DNA from: Jiangella ureilytica
GTDB lineage: Bacteria > Actinomycetota > Actinomycetes > Jiangellales > Jiangellaceae
Direction of reading: 5' to 3'
Length of the DNA stretch: 64,000 nt
Assembly: GCF_004348545.1 (NCBI RefSeq)
Contig: NZ_SMKL01000002.1
Coordinates: forward strand, 62,001-126,000
Below are positions 1 through 8,390 of the stretch, piece by piece. Position 1 is the first letter of the stretch. Every line of letters begins with the position of its first letter. The notes under the pieces were generated by a model that worked only from the letters and a program-made list of their open reading frames with translations, was not told the DNA's origin and ran no database searches. A program made the position numbers and the translations under genes.

Positions 1-111
1 AAGAGAACCCTGGTCGCGATCATGGCTGCACTCGCTCTCACGTTCGTGGCCGCGCCGTTGGCCGGAGCCGCGGAAATGCAGCCCCGCAGTCCTGTCGACA
101 TGTGCTGCTGA
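1..111 (+). CDS. Small secreted peptide, 3' part of gene
   Basis: The frame is open from the first base and ends at TGA 109-111, giving 36 visible residues. They form a typical signal peptide core (Leu/Val/Ala-rich, ending in Gly-Ala-Ala) followed by a short tail that ends in two cysteines. An internal ATG at 22 is a possible start, but the lysine and arginine just before it suggest that the real start lies upstream of the window. The product is probably an exported very small peptide; no family is recognised. It is followed at once by a strong hairpin. Confidence 0.5.
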   Translation, partial: KRTLVAIMAALALTFVAAPLAGAAEMQPRSPVDMCC

Positions 112-128
112 CGCACCGCCCATAGACC

Positions 129-180
129 GCACAGACGGTGTCCGGCGTCTCGCCCCCCGAACGCAGGACACCGTCTGTGC
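129..180. terminator. Bidirectional hairpin terminator
   Basis: A perfect 15-base inverted repeat (129-143 with 166-180) continues after one G/A mismatch into four more pairs (145-148 with 161-164), leaving a 12-base loop. It lies between the end of the small peptide gene on the plus strand and the end of the aminotransferase gene on the minus strand, so it can terminate both. There is no T-tract, as is common in actinobacteria. Confidence 0.75.
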
Positions 181-224
181 CCCTATTTGCCCTGCATCAG
201 GGCAGCTTTGCGAGAACGACAGTG

Positions 225-1295
225 TCAGCGTGCCCGCCAGTCGGCGGCCAGTCGAATGAGCCTGTCATTGGCCTCCGGCTCGGCCACGGTCACCCGGCAG
301 CCCTCGCCCGCGAACGGCCGCACGACCAGCCCGGCTTCCTCGCAGTACCGGGCGAAGTCGACGGTCCGATCACCCAGTTCCAGCCACACGAAGTTGGCCT
401 CGGTGTGAGGAATCTCCCACCCCTGCGCGACCAGCTCGTCGCGCACGCGGGCCCGTTCGGCCACGAGAGCCTCGACCCGCTCCAGTAGCTCGGGCTCGCG
501 CGCCAGCGACTCGACGGCGGCGCGCTGGGCGATGCCGGAGACGCCGAACGGCACCGCCGTCTTGCGCAGCGCGTCGGCCACCTCGTCGTGCGCCACGGCG
601 AAACCGACCCGCAGCCCGGCCAGCCCGTACGCCTTCGAGAACGTCCGCAGCACGCACACGTTGCGGTGGGCGCGGTAGAAGTCGAGGCCGTCGGCGGCGT
701 CGGGGTCGCGCACGAACTCGCGGTAGGCCTCGTCGACGACCACCAGCACGTCCTCGGGGACGCGGCGCACGAACGCGTCGAGCTCGTCGTGGTGGACCAC
801 GGCGCCGGTCGGATTGTTCGGCGTGCACACCAGGACCAGCCGGGTGCGGTCGCCGATCGCGTCGGCCATGGCCGGCAGGTCGTGCCGGGCCCCGGGCGCC
901 AGCGGCACCTGCACCGCCGTCGCGCCCGAGATGCCCACGACGATGGGGTAGGCCTCGAACGAGCGCCAGGCATAGACCACCTCGTCGCCCTCGGTGGCGG
1001 TGGCCTGGACGATCTGCTGCAGCACGCCGACGCTGCCCGTGCCGGTGGCCACGTGCTCCGGCGGCACGTCGAACCGGTCGGCCAACGCCGCGACCAGACC
1101 CGTCGCGAACATGTCCGGATAGCGGTTCATCGACTCCGCGGTGGCGGTGACGGCCTCGAGCACGCCCGGCAGCGGCGGGTACGGGTTCTCGTTCGACGAG
1201 ACCTTGAACGCCTGCTCGGCACCGGCCTTCGCGGCGGCCGGCCGGCCCGGCTTGTAGGACGGCAGGCCGTCGAGAGCCTTGCGAATGCGCACCAT
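225..1295 (-). CDS. pat: Aromatic amino acid / histidinol-phosphate aminotransferase (Pat/HisC2 type)
   Basis: This 356-residue fold-type I PLP aminotransferase closely resembles mycobacterial HisC2/Pat, which transaminates phenylpyruvate and related keto acids. Visible features are the N-terminal SSNENPYPP segment, NRYPD, the TPNNPTG cofactor motif, VDEAY and the Schiff-base lysine K221 in [13 protein letters not shown]. No other his genes are nearby, which favours the aromatic role. The frame is open further upstream, but family length and the residues MVRIRKAL place the start at ATG 1295; the longer N-terminus would overlap the divergent holin-like gene. Confidence 0.88.
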   Translation of the reverse strand: MVRIRKALDGLPSYKPGRPAAAKAGAEQAFKVSSNENPYPPLPGVLEAVTATAESMNRYPDMFATGLVAALADRFDVPPEHVATGTGSVGVLQQIVQATATEGDEVVYAWRSFEAYPIVVGISGATAVQVPLAPGARHDLPAMADAIGDRTRLVLVCTPNNPTGAVVHHDELDAFVRRVPEDVLVVVDEAYREFVRDPDAADGLDFYRAHRNVCVLRTFSKAYGLAGLRVGFAVAHDEVADALRKTAVPFGVSGIAQRAAVESLAREPELLERVEALVAERARVRDELVAQGWEIPHTEANFVWLELGDRTVDFARYCEEAGLVVRPFAGEGCRVTVAEPEANDRLIRLAADWRAR

Positions 1296-1350
1296 GCCCG
1301 GCACGATAGCCGCTCCCGCGGAGGGCCTCGGATGTGTACGCTCGGCAGCC

Positions 1351-1725
1351 GTGACGTCTTTCATCATCCGCCTGCTGGTCAACGGGTTCGCCCTCTGGGT
1401 GGCGACCCAGATCGTCGACGGCGTGACCATCAGCTCTGACAGCACGTCAAGCGAGATCCTGACCTTGCTTGTCGTGGCCCTCATCTTCGGCCTGGTTAAC
1501 GCCTTCATCAAACCAGTGGTCCAACTCTTGTCATTGCCGCTGCTGGTGCTGACGCTCGGGTTGTTCACCCTGATCGTCAACGCGTTGATGTTCTGGCTGA
1601 CCTCCGGGATCGCCGACGCCCTCGACGTGCCCTTCCACGTCGAAGGATTCTTCTGGGAAGCCGTGCTCGGCGCGCTGGTGGTCTCGTTCGTCAGCTGGGT
1701 CCTGAATCTGTTGCTGCCCGACTGA
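1351..1725 (+). CDS. Phage-holin-family (Mycobact_4TM type) membrane protein
   Basis: A 124-residue integral membrane protein with four hydrophobic segments. The first starts [15 protein letters not shown], and the conserved [16 protein letters not shown] loop is characteristic of the actinobacterial '4 TMS phage holin' family. The name is historical: no phage genes surround it and its function is unknown. The GTG at 1351 is chosen because the first TM helix follows directly; the frame is open further upstream only through the pat 5' region. It diverges from pat across about 55 bases. Confidence 0.8.
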   Translation: MTSFIIRLLVNGFALWVATQIVDGVTISSDSTSSEILTLLVVALIFGLVNAFIKPVVQLLSLPLLVLTLGLFTLIVNALMFWLTSGIADALDVPFHVEGFFWEAVLGALVVSFVSWVLNLLLPD

Positions 1726-1802
1726 CGAACGGAGCAGCATCCCCTCATCCGTCCGGCGCTATGCCATGGGCCTTGACGTCGACGCGATACGACCCTTCTT
1801 CC

Positions 1803-1836
1803 GCTGGGCCGATGTTTGACGTACCTTTGGCCCAGC
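1803..1836. other. Hairpin in the 1726-1923 intergenic region
   Basis: Eight-base perfect arms (1803-1810 and 1829-1836) enclose an 18-base loop. The hairpin sits 78 bases after the holin-like stop and 88 bases before the next start. It could be a weak terminator or part of a leader. A TTGACG lies inside the loop, but I found no correctly spaced -10 box. Confidence 0.35.
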
Positions 1837-1923
1837 ATCCTCTGCACGACGGATAGGCGCCCTTTTCCGCGGGTGCCACGGGGGTTCGTTGTGCCCTGAA
1901 CTCAGTGTGGGCATGGTGGACAT

Positions 1924-2361
1924 ATGACGATCGGCTACGGCCCCGTCGGTTCGGTTCTGAACGAGCAGCCTCCTTCGGGGCATCAGCGCGCCCGGCACCA
2001 CGGCGACGGCTTGTCCGCGCCGCGGCCGGCCCGGCTGGCGGTGACGACGCCTCCGGGCTATCCGGAGCCCGACTCCAACCGGCACGCGCTCGTGGGCTCC
2101 ATGGTGTACGAGGTCGTCTACGACGATCCGCACGGCAATCCGATGCTCGCCTTCGCCGACGGCCAATGGTTCGACGTCACGTCCTTCGCTCCGCGTCCGG
2201 TGTCGGTCCGGCACGCGCTGCGCCGCGACCCCGCGTGGTCCGGCGCCGTCGTGCAGACCATCTGCCTGTGGATGCGCAGCAACCCCAACCACGAGCGGTC
2301 CTTCGATCTGGCCACCGAGCTCGCGTTGGCCGTCGGGGAGCTCGCACGCCAGCGCCGCTGA
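1924..2361 (+). CDS. Hypothetical protein, first gene of the deglycation operon
   Basis: 145 residues with no family recognised. The N-terminal 45 residues are Pro/Arg-rich and look disordered. The rest looks folded, with MVYEVVYDDPHGNPMLAFADGQW and later Trp- and Leu-rich segments. ATG 1924 follows GGTGGA with suitable spacing. The TGA at 2359-2361 shares one base with the ATG of the downstream phosphatase (TGATG), so translation is probably coupled. Codon bias matches its neighbours. Confidence 0.6.
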   Translation: MTIGYGPVGSVLNEQPPSGHQRARHHGDGLSAPRPARLAVTTPPGYPEPDSNRHALVGSMVYEVVYDDPHGNPMLAFADGQWFDVTSFAPRPVSVRHALRRDPAWSGAVVQTICLWMRSNPNHERSFDLATELALAVGELARQRR

Positions 2362-2909
2362 TGCGCGTGGCCGTGTCCGATCCCACCAGTCCGTATCGCG
2401 TCTGCGTCGTCTGCGCCGGCAACATCTGCCGCTCGCCCATCGCCGAGTTCGTGCTGCGCCGGCGGCTCGAGGAGGCGGGCCTCGCCGACCTCGTCACCGT
2501 CGACTCCGCGGGCACCGGCGGCTGGCACGCCGGCCAGCAGGCCGACCCGCGGGCGCTCGCCGCGCTGCTGGGCCACGGCTACGACGGCGACAGCCACCGC
2601 GCCCGGCAGTTCCGCCGCGAGTGGTTCGACGACGTCGACCTCGTGCTCGCGCTCGACCGCGAGAACGTCGCCGACCTCAGCGCGCTGGCACCCGACGACG
2701 ACGCGCGGGCCAAGGTGCAGCTGCTGCGCGGGTACGACGCCGACGCCGTGGCCGGCGACGACACCGACGTGCCCGATCCCTACTATGGCGACGCCGCGTC
2801 GTTCGAGCAGGTGCTGGCCATGATCGAGCGGGCCGCCGACGGTTTCGTCGCCGCCGTCCGGCACGAGATCGAGCTCGACGTGCCGGGCGGTGAGCCCAGT
2901 CGACACTGA
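2361..2909 (+). CDS. Low-molecular-weight protein-tyrosine-phosphatase family protein
   Basis: 182 residues of the LMW-PTP family. The P-loop C18-AGNIC-R24-S is near the N-terminus and the general acid loop DPYYG starts at D139. Start ATG 2361 overlaps the preceding stop, and the 3' end overlaps the kinase gene by 20 bases. Members linked to fructosamine-kinase homologues are reported to remove phosphate from ribulosamine- or erythrulosamine-5-phosphates on proteins rather than from phosphotyrosine. The same linkage here makes a role in protein deglycation more likely than tyrosine signalling; that is inference. Confidence 0.85.
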   Translation: MRVAVSDPTSPYRVCVVCAGNICRSPIAEFVLRRRLEEAGLADLVTVDSAGTGGWHAGQQADPRALAALLGHGYDGDSHRARQFRREWFDDVDLVLALDRENVADLSALAPDDDARAKVQLLRGYDADAVAGDDTDVPDPYYGDAASFEQVLAMIERAADGFVAAVRHEIELDVPGGEPSRH

Positions 2910-3756
2910 GCATCTGCACGCCGTGCTGGGCACCGCCGTCGAATCGCTCACCCCGGTCGGCGGCGGTTCCATCTGCGCGGCCCACCGGGCCGTGCTCGGC
3001 GACGGCCGCACCGTCTTCGTCAAGACCCGCGACGGCGCCCCGCCCGGCTTCTTCCGGACCGAGGCGCACGGCCTCGAGCGGCTGGCCGGCGCGCGCGGCG
3101 GCGTCCCGGTGCCCGAGGTGCTCGCCTACGACGACCGGTGCCTGATCCTCGAGTGGGTCGCCACCGGCGTGCCGTCCGCCGCGGCGGCCGAGCGGCTGGG
3201 CCGCGCGCTCGCCGCCACCCACCGGGCCGGCGGCGACGTCTTCGGCTGCGCCGGCGGCGACGGCTGGATCGGCAGCCTCGACCTGCCCGGCGGGCCGTGG
3301 ACGTCGTGGCCGGACCTGTGGGCCTACGGCCGGCTCGAGCCGTACCTGCGCGCGGCCCGCAGATCCGGCGCCGTCGACAAGCGCACCGTCGCCGACGTCG
3401 AGAAGGTCATCGCGGAGCTCCCCCGCCTGGCCGGTCCGGCCGAGCCCGTGGCGCTGGTGCACGGCGATCTGTGGGCCGGCAACGTGCTGTGGACCGACCG
3501 CGGCGCCGTCCTCGTCGACCCGGCGGCCCACGGCGGGCACCGCGAGACCGACCTCGCCATGCTCACGCTGTTCGGGCTGCCGCATCTCGACCGCGTCCTG
3601 GCGGCCTACGACGAGGCCTGGCCACTGGCCGCCGGCTGGCGCGAGCGGGCGGCCCTGCACCAGCTGCACCCGGTGCTCGTGCACGCGGTCCTGTTCGGCG
3701 GCTCCTACGGCGCCCAGGCGGGGCAGCTGGCCCGGCAGGCCCTGCGCGCCGGCTGA
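2890..3756 (+). CDS. Fructosamine/ketosamine-3-kinase family protein
   Basis: 288 residues with the aminoglycoside-phosphotransferase-like fold of the fructosamine kinase family. Visible are GGGSICAAHRA near the N-terminus, ATP-lysine context VFVKT (45), the catalytic loop HGDLWAGN (191-198, Asp193) and the metal-binding D210-P. Bacterial members mainly phosphorylate ribulosamines and erythrulosamines on glycated proteins, making the adducts unstable. GTG 2890 lies inside the upstream phosphatase gene, consistent with translational coupling. The two enzymes form a kinase-phosphatase deglycation pair. Confidence 0.85.
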   Translation: MSPVDTEHLHAVLGTAVESLTPVGGGSICAAHRAVLGDGRTVFVKTRDGAPPGFFRTEAHGLERLAGARGGVPVPEVLAYDDRCLILEWVATGVPSAAAAERLGRALAATHRAGGDVFGCAGGDGWIGSLDLPGGPWTSWPDLWAYGRLEPYLRAARRSGAVDKRTVADVEKVIAELPRLAGPAEPVALVHGDLWAGNVLWTDRGAVLVDPAAHGGHRETDLAMLTLFGLPHLDRVLAAYDEAWPLAAGWRERAALHQLHPVLVHAVLFGGSYGAQAGQLARQALRAG

Positions 3757-3758
3757 CC

Positions 3759-3793
3759 GCGGCCGGTTCGCCGCGGCACCGAAGGCCGGCCGC
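3759..3793 (+). terminator. Hairpin after the deglycation operon
   Basis: GCGGCCGG (3759-3766) pairs with CCGGCCGC (3786-3793) just after the kinase stop codon at 3756, with a 19-base GC-rich loop. It is placed where a terminator is expected. No T-run follows. Confidence 0.45.
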
Positions 3794-3937
3794 AGGGTCC
3801 CGGCGGTGGCGGTCCCACGAGGGAATGGGGGAATTGCCCTCCTCCTGAAGTCGGACACGCTGGTTCGGCACCGCGAATGAGCTGGTCCGTACCCATGACC
3901 CGATAGGTTCACAGCGACCGACCACCCCGGGAGAAGC

Positions 3938-5059
3938 ATGATCACGGCCCAAGGGCTCTACAAGCGATACGGCGCGAAGGTCGCCGTCGACCATCTGTCG
4001 TTCGAGGTGCGGCCGGGCATGGTGACCGGCTTCCTCGGACCCAACGGCGCCGGCAAGTCCACGACGATGCGGCTCATGCTCGACCTCGACAACGGGGGCG
4101 GCGAGACGCTGTTCGACGGCCGGCGCTTCGGCACCATCCGGCACCCCATGCGCGAGATCGGCGCGGTGCTGGAGTCCAAGGCATTCCACCCGACCCGCAC
4201 TGCCCGCAACCACCTGCGCATGCTGGCCGCCGGCAGCGGCATCCCGTTCTCCCGCGCCGACGAGGTGCTCGAGTTCGTGGGGCTCACCGACGTCAGGAAC
4301 AAGAAGCCGAAGGGCTTCTCGCTCGGCATGGCGCAGCGGCTCGGGCTGGCCCAGGCGCTGCTGGGCGATCCGCAGACGCTCATCCTCGACGAGCCGGCCA
4401 ACGGCCTGGACCCGAGCGGCATCCACTGGCTGCGCACCGTGCTCAAGTCGCTGGCCGACCAGGGCCGGACGATCTTCGTCTCGAGCCACCTGCTGTCCGA
4501 GATGGCGCTGATGGCCGATCAGCTCGTGGTCATCGGCCGCGGCACGATGATCTACAACGGTGACGTCGACGGGTTCGTCCGCAACTTCACCCAGGCCAGC
4601 GTCGTCGTCCGCTCGCCGCAGGCGGCCCAGCTGGCCGAGCTGCTGCGCCGGGTCGACGGCGCCACCGTCGAGGAGCTCACCGAGAACGTCCGTCACGGTG
4701 TGGCGGCCGCCGTCGCCGCCGCGGCGGACGGCGCCGACGCTGCGGTCGCCGACGCTGCGGTCGCCGAGGATGCGGTCCGCGCGGCCGGTTCCGCGCTGTC
4801 GCCGGGGCTGCGGGTGTCGGGCATGGAGACCGCCGCCGTCGGCGAGCTGGCCTTCCAGAACGGCATCCTGCTGCACGAGCTCGCCACCCAGACGGCCTCG
4901 CTCGAGGCCGCGTTCATGACGGCGACCGGCGAGTCCGTGGAGTACCGGGCGCACGATCTCGACGAGGCCCCGCCCGGCGGCCCGCAGGACGGTCCTCCGG
5001 CCGCGCCGCCCGTCCCGCCGTCGCAACCCGGTGGCCCGACTCCCGGAGGTGCGGCATGA
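3938..5059 (+). CDS. ABC-2 type exporter, ATP-binding subunit
   Basis: 373 residues. Walker A GPNGAGKST (K40), signature FSLGMAQR (127-134), Walker B LILDEP (148-153) and an SSH switch histidine are all present, so the domain should be active. The family is that of DrrA/BcrA-like exporter ATPases. The C-terminal third is an Ala/Asp- then Pro/Gly-rich extension containing a 15-base tandem duplication (4737-4766). GGGAGAAGC precedes ATG 3938. The stop overlaps the permease start (ATGA), so the two form one transporter. Substrate is unknown. Confidence 0.88.
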   Translation: MITAQGLYKRYGAKVAVDHLSFEVRPGMVTGFLGPNGAGKSTTMRLMLDLDNGGGETLFDGRRFGTIRHPMREIGAVLESKAFHPTRTARNHLRMLAAGSGIPFSRADEVLEFVGLTDVRNKKPKGFSLGMAQRLGLAQALLGDPQTLILDEPANGLDPSGIHWLRTVLKSLADQGRTIFVSSHLLSEMALMADQLVVIGRGTMIYNGDVDGFVRNFTQASVVVRSPQAAQLAELLRRVDGATVEELTENVRHGVAAAVAAAADGADAAVADAAVAEDAVRAAGSALSPGLRVSGMETAAVGELAFQNGILLHELATQTASLEAAFMTATGESVEYRAHDLDEAPPGGPQDGPPAAPPVPPSQPGGPTPGGAA

Positions 5060-5832
5060 GCAGCGCGCTTCGCTTCGAGTGGGTGCGTCTGCGCACCCTG
5101 CGCTCGACCTACTGGCTGGTCGGCATCGGCCTGCTCATCACGGCGGGCGTGGCGTTCATCATCGCCTACGCCACCCGCAACGAGCCGCTCGACGCCGACA
5201 TCGCGGCCCAGGTGCTCACCGGCGGCGCCGACTTCGCCACGTTCATCCCGGTGTTCACGGCGATCATCGGCATCTTCTCCACCGGCCACGAGTACCGGCA
5301 CGGCACCATCCAGCCGACGCTGACGGCCATCCCGCAGCGGTCGCGGCTGCTGATCGCGAAGATCATCATGGTGAGCCTGTGCGCCGTCGTCGTGGTGGCG
5401 CTCTCGCTGGTCATCAACCTGGCCATCGGCATGATCTTCTGGGGCGAGGTGCCGTCGTTCGGCGAGCCGCTCAACGAGGTCATCCCCGGCTACTTCGTGC
5501 TCGTCGTGCTGTACGGCATCTGCGGCCTCGCGCTGGCCCAGCTGTTCCGCGGCGTGCCGAGCGCGATCGTGGTACTGCTGGTGACGCCGCTGCTGGTCGA
5601 AGGGCTGATCTCCGGCCTGTCGCTGGTGCCGGCGCTCGACTGGCTGCAGCCGGCGCTGAAGTTCCTGCCGTTCTCGGCCGGTGCACGGCTGCTGGCCACC
5701 GGCCCGTACGACCCTCAGGGCGGCCCGGACTTCGACTTCCTGTCGCGCTGGGCGTCCGGTGGCGTGTTCGCCGCCTTCGTGGCGATCATCCTCGCCGTCG
5801 CCTGGTACCTGTTCAAGAAGCGCGACGCCTAG
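5056..5832 (+). CDS. ABC-2 type exporter, membrane subunit
   Basis: 258 residues with about six hydrophobic segments typical of ABC-2 permeases. A cytoplasmic N-terminus (SSALRFEWVRLRTLRSTYW) leads into TM1, and the conserved GHEYRHGTIQPTLTAIPQR loop follows TM2. It is translationally coupled to the ATPase by an ATGA overlap. The 3' end overlaps the convergent SIMPL gene by 20 bases. With the upstream subunit it should form a dimeric exporter; no substrate-specific neighbour is present. Confidence 0.87.
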   Translation: MSSALRFEWVRLRTLRSTYWLVGIGLLITAGVAFIIAYATRNEPLDADIAAQVLTGGADFATFIPVFTAIIGIFSTGHEYRHGTIQPTLTAIPQRSRLLIAKIIMVSLCAVVVVALSLVINLAIGMIFWGEVPSFGEPLNEVIPGYFVLVVLYGICGLALAQLFRGVPSAIVVLLVTPLLVEGLISGLSLVPALDWLQPALKFLPFSAGARLLATGPYDPQGGPDFDFLSRWASGGVFAAFVAIILAVAWYLFKKRDA

Positions 5833-6496
5833 CCGACCCCGAGGCGGCGTAGTCGACGGTGACGGTCGCCGTGATCTCGATCTGCTCCGGGCGCATCGAG
5901 ACCACGGCGCCGCCGCCGGCGTCGGCACCCATGGGGACGATCTTGTAGGCGCGGGAGCCCTCGAACCCGGGCTGGGTGTGCGGCCGCAGCCCCGGCTCGA
6001 ACAGGGCGGTGGCGGTGGCCGTCGCGTAGCCGAGCTCGGCGGCGTAGGCGTCGGCCCGCTCCTGGGCGTCGCGGACGGCCTCGGCCCGGACCTCGCGCTC
6101 GACCTCGGTGCGGCGATCGCGCGTCAGCTCCCACTCGACGCCGTCGACCACCACGCCGTCGATGGCGCCGACTTCGGTGACCCAGTCGGACAGCGCCGTG
6201 AAGTCGGAGAACCGCACGGCCACCCCGGCCGCCGCGACCTGGAACGTCTCGCTGACGTCGGAGTCGCGCAGGTAGCGCTGGACGGTCGACACGTACAGCT
6301 GGTCGGCCGACCACCGGGTCGCCGCACCGGCGGACACGTGCCGCCCGGCCTCGGCGGACAGCCGGGCGTGCAGGTCGGCGACCACGGGGACGACGTCGGC
6401 CGAGCGGCGCGCCTCGGCCGTGGCGCGCAGGTGGACGGTGCCCCGCTCGGCGGGCAGGAAGCGATGGGCGGTGCCGGCGACCGTGATGGTGACCAT
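5813..6496 (-). CDS. SIMPL (DUF541) domain protein
   Basis: 227 residues matching the SIMPL/DUF541 family: an N-terminal beta-rich VTITVAGTAHRFLPAERGTVHLRATAEA, a central GVVVDGVEWEL, and the C-terminal VVSMRPEQIEITATVTVDYA strand. Start is ATG 6496; the frame is open further upstream but without a sensible start. There is no signal peptide, so this copy is probably cytoplasmic, unlike many SIMPL proteins. It lies 14 bases after the VOC gene on the same strand, probably as an operon. Confidence 0.8.
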   Translation of the reverse strand: MVTITVAGTAHRFLPAERGTVHLRATAEARRSADVVPVVADLHARLSAEAGRHVSAGAATRWSADQLYVSTVQRYLRDSDVSETFQVAAAGVAVRFSDFTALSDWVTEVGAIDGVVVDGVEWELTRDRRTEVEREVRAEAVRDAQERADAYAAELGYATATATALFEPGLRPHTQPGFEGSRAYKIVPMGADAGGGAVVSMRPEQIEITATVTVDYAASGSARRRAS

Positions 6497-6510
6497 GCGC
6501 CCATTGTGGC

Positions 6511-7146
6511 TCAGACGGTGACCTCGCCATGGGCCGTTCGGAAGCGGACGGAGCGCACGCCCGGGCCGCCGTTGGCCGGCAGCCAGCACACGTCGACGTC
6601 GTCGAGCGGGTGGTCCTCGGGCTCGCCGAGCCAGGCCGTCACGAAGTGCGGGTCGCCGGCGATCTCGAGGCTGAGCAGCTCGACGTCGTGGCCGCCCTTC
6701 GACGGGTGCTCGGCCGGGTCGGACTCCCAGTGGACGAAGAACGGCAGCTGCGGGTCGTTCATCAGGCCCATGACGCCGATCTGCTTCCAGACGAGGTCGA
6801 ACCCGTCGGGCCGCACGCGGTGGCCGTCGACGGCGGGACGGCCCAGCCGCTCCTCGACCGGGGCGAGGTCGTCGACGGCGACCACCCAGCCGAGCCAGCC
6901 GCCGCCGGCCTCGGAGCGCGTCTTCACCGCCTGCCCGAACGGCACCTTGTCGACCGCGGGATGGTCGAGGGCGGCCACCACCTCGAGGTAGTGGCCGCCG
7001 GCGAGCGGAAGTACGCGGTTGCGGGTGCCGAACCGCGGGTGCAGCCCGCCGTCGACGAGGCCGACACCGAGCTCTCCGGCCAGCCGCGCGGCCGTGGCGT
7101 CGAGTCCGTCCGGTCCTGCGGCGTACGAGACGTGATCGAGGCGCAT
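6511..7146 (-). CDS. VOC superfamily (glyoxalase-like) protein
   Basis: 211 residues with the Glyoxalase_3-type arrangement: MRLDHVSYAAGPDGLDATAARLAGELG at the start, then GGLHPRFGTRNRVLPLAGGHYLEVVAA with likely metal ligands His and Glu, and a C-terminal repeat starting near GGHDVELLSLEI. Substrate is unknown. ATG 7146 gives the family-typical N-terminus. It is transcribed together with the SIMPL gene. Confidence 0.78.
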   Translation of the reverse strand: MRLDHVSYAAGPDGLDATAARLAGELGVGLVDGGLHPRFGTRNRVLPLAGGHYLEVVAALDHPAVDKVPFGQAVKTRSEAGGGWLGWVVAVDDLAPVEERLGRPAVDGHRVRPDGFDLVWKQIGVMGLMNDPQLPFFVHWESDPAEHPSKGGHDVELLSLEIAGDPHFVTAWLGEPEDHPLDDVDVCWLPANGGPGVRSVRFRTAHGEVTV

Positions 7147-7342
7147 CCCCGCATCGTGGCAGCCTCCGGACCGGTTTGGCGAACCGAGCACCGTGCCGCG
7201 GATGGGTCCGGCCGGTGCGTTACGGTTGCAGATCGGTGATCACTTCGATCGGGAGGATCCGGGACGAAGGGGCACCCGCACCGGTAGAAATGATCAAGCA
7301 TCTTCTGTGGCATCGATCCAGCACCCCTGGAGGCGACTGCGC

Positions 7343-7618
7343 GTGAGCATCGAGATCACCAGGACCGCCCGCAGCTACGCCGCCTACCTGGACGGAACCC
7401 GGGTGGGCGAACTCACCTACATCCGCCGCGCCCACGAGATCGTGGCCCTGCACACCGAGGTCGGCGAGGCCGCCGAGGGCAAGGGCATCGGTGGCGCGCT
7501 GGCCCGGGCGCTGCTCGACGACGCCCGTGAAGGCGGCCTGAAGGTCGTCCCCCAGTGCCCGTTCGTGGCCGGCTACCTCGACCGCCACTCCGAGTACGAC
7601 GACCTGCGCGCCGGCTGA
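7343..7618 (+). CDS. Small GNAT-fold acetyltransferase-like protein (YjdJ/Acetyltransf_CG type)
   Basis: 91 residues with a minimal GCN5-like fold. The acetyl-CoA loop is read as AAEGKGIGGALARALLDDAR and the C-terminal YLDRHSEYDDLRAG is typical of the family. The substrate is not known for this type. GTG 7343 has GGAGG 9 bases upstream (7329-7333). An 18-codon reading frame (7290-7346) overlaps the start and could be a leader peptide, but has no clear ribosome binding site of its own. The stop is two bases from that of the convergent thiE. Confidence 0.82.
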   Translation: MSIEITRTARSYAAYLDGTRVGELTYIRRAHEIVALHTEVGEAAEGKGIGGALARALLDDAREGGLKVVPQCPFVAGYLDRHSEYDDLRAG

Positions 7619-7620
7619 CC

Positions 7621-8265
7621 TCAGGTCTCCAGCGCCGCCCGCAGCCGGCGGGCGGCACCCGCGGGATCGTCGGCCGCGGTGATGGCCCGCACCACGACCA
7701 CCCGGCGGGCGCCGGCGTCGACGACCTCACGGACGGTGTGCTCGTCGATGCCGCCGATCGCGAACCACGGCGTCGACGGCGCGGTCTCGGCGACGGCCCG
7801 GACCGTGTGCACGCCGACGGGCGGCCGGCCCTGCTTCGTGGGCGTGGGCCAGACCGGCCCGACGCAGAAGTAGTCGATGTCCGGGTCCGCCTCGGCCACC
7901 GCGGCCTGCTCGACAGAGTGCGTCGAGCGTCCCAGCAGCACGTTCGGGCCCAGCAGCCGCCGGCTCGCCGCCACCGGAAGGTCCTCCTGGCCGGTGTGCA
8001 GGATCGCCGACCCGGCCAGCTCGGCGAGGTCGGCGCGGTCGTTGACGGCCACCAGGACGCCGTGCTCCGCCGCGACCCGTGCCACCAGCGACTGCAGCTC
8101 CAGCTCGGCGCGTGCGTCGAGCGTCTTGTCGCGCAACTGGACGATGTCGACGCCACCGGCCAGCGCCGCGTGCAGGAACGGCTCGAGGTCGCCGCGGTCG
8201 CGCCGCGCATCGGTGCACAAGTAGAGCCGGGCGCCGGCCAGCCGCCGTCTCGCGTCGGAGGTCAC
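7621..8265 (-). CDS. thiE: Thiamine-phosphate synthase ThiE
   Basis: 214 residues. ThiE couples hydroxymethylpyrimidine-PP and thiazole phosphate to thiamine phosphate. Family motifs are visible: [48 protein letters not shown] and the C-terminal VVVVRAI phosphate-binding strand. It diverges from the riboswitch-controlled thiOSG operon. I found no second riboswitch on its own strand, so its control may differ. Confidence 0.93.
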   Translation of the reverse strand: MTSDARRRLAGARLYLCTDARRDRGDLEPFLHAALAGGVDIVQLRDKTLDARAELELQSLVARVAAEHGVLVAVNDRADLAELAGSAILHTGQEDLPVAASRRLLGPNVLLGRSTHSVEQAAVAEADPDIDYFCVGPVWPTPTKQGRPPVGVHTVRAVAETAPSTPWFAIGGIDEHTVREVVDAGARRVVVVRAITAADDPAGAARRLRAALET

Positions 8266-8297
8266 AGGCGGAGTCTGCCACGGGCGGAGTACGGTGG

Positions 8298-8389
8298 TGA
8301 GTGCACGGGAGCCCTGGCGGCAGGGCTGAGAGGGCCAGCAGGCCGACCGTAGAACCTGAACTGGGTCATGCCAGCGGAGGGAGCGATCA
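8298..8389 (+). promoter_or_regulatory. TPP riboswitch (THI element)
   Basis: The conserved aptamer pieces are present in order: GGGAGCCC, GGGCTGAGAGGGC (pyrimidine-sensing arm), GACC..GAACCTGA, and the pyrophosphate-sensing arm ending CATGCCAGCGGAGGGAG. Closing P1 pairing can be drawn between about 8298-8304 and 8383-8389. GGAGG at 8376-8380, the likely ribosome binding site of thiO, lies inside the aptamer 3' region, which suggests translational control by direct sequestration. Confidence 0.93.
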
Positions 8390-8390
8390 G

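Noticed and set aside
1351-1725. Prophage, suggested by the holin-like gene
   Set aside because: No lysin, structural, integrase or other phage genes are nearby; the family is a common actinobacterial 4-TM protein.
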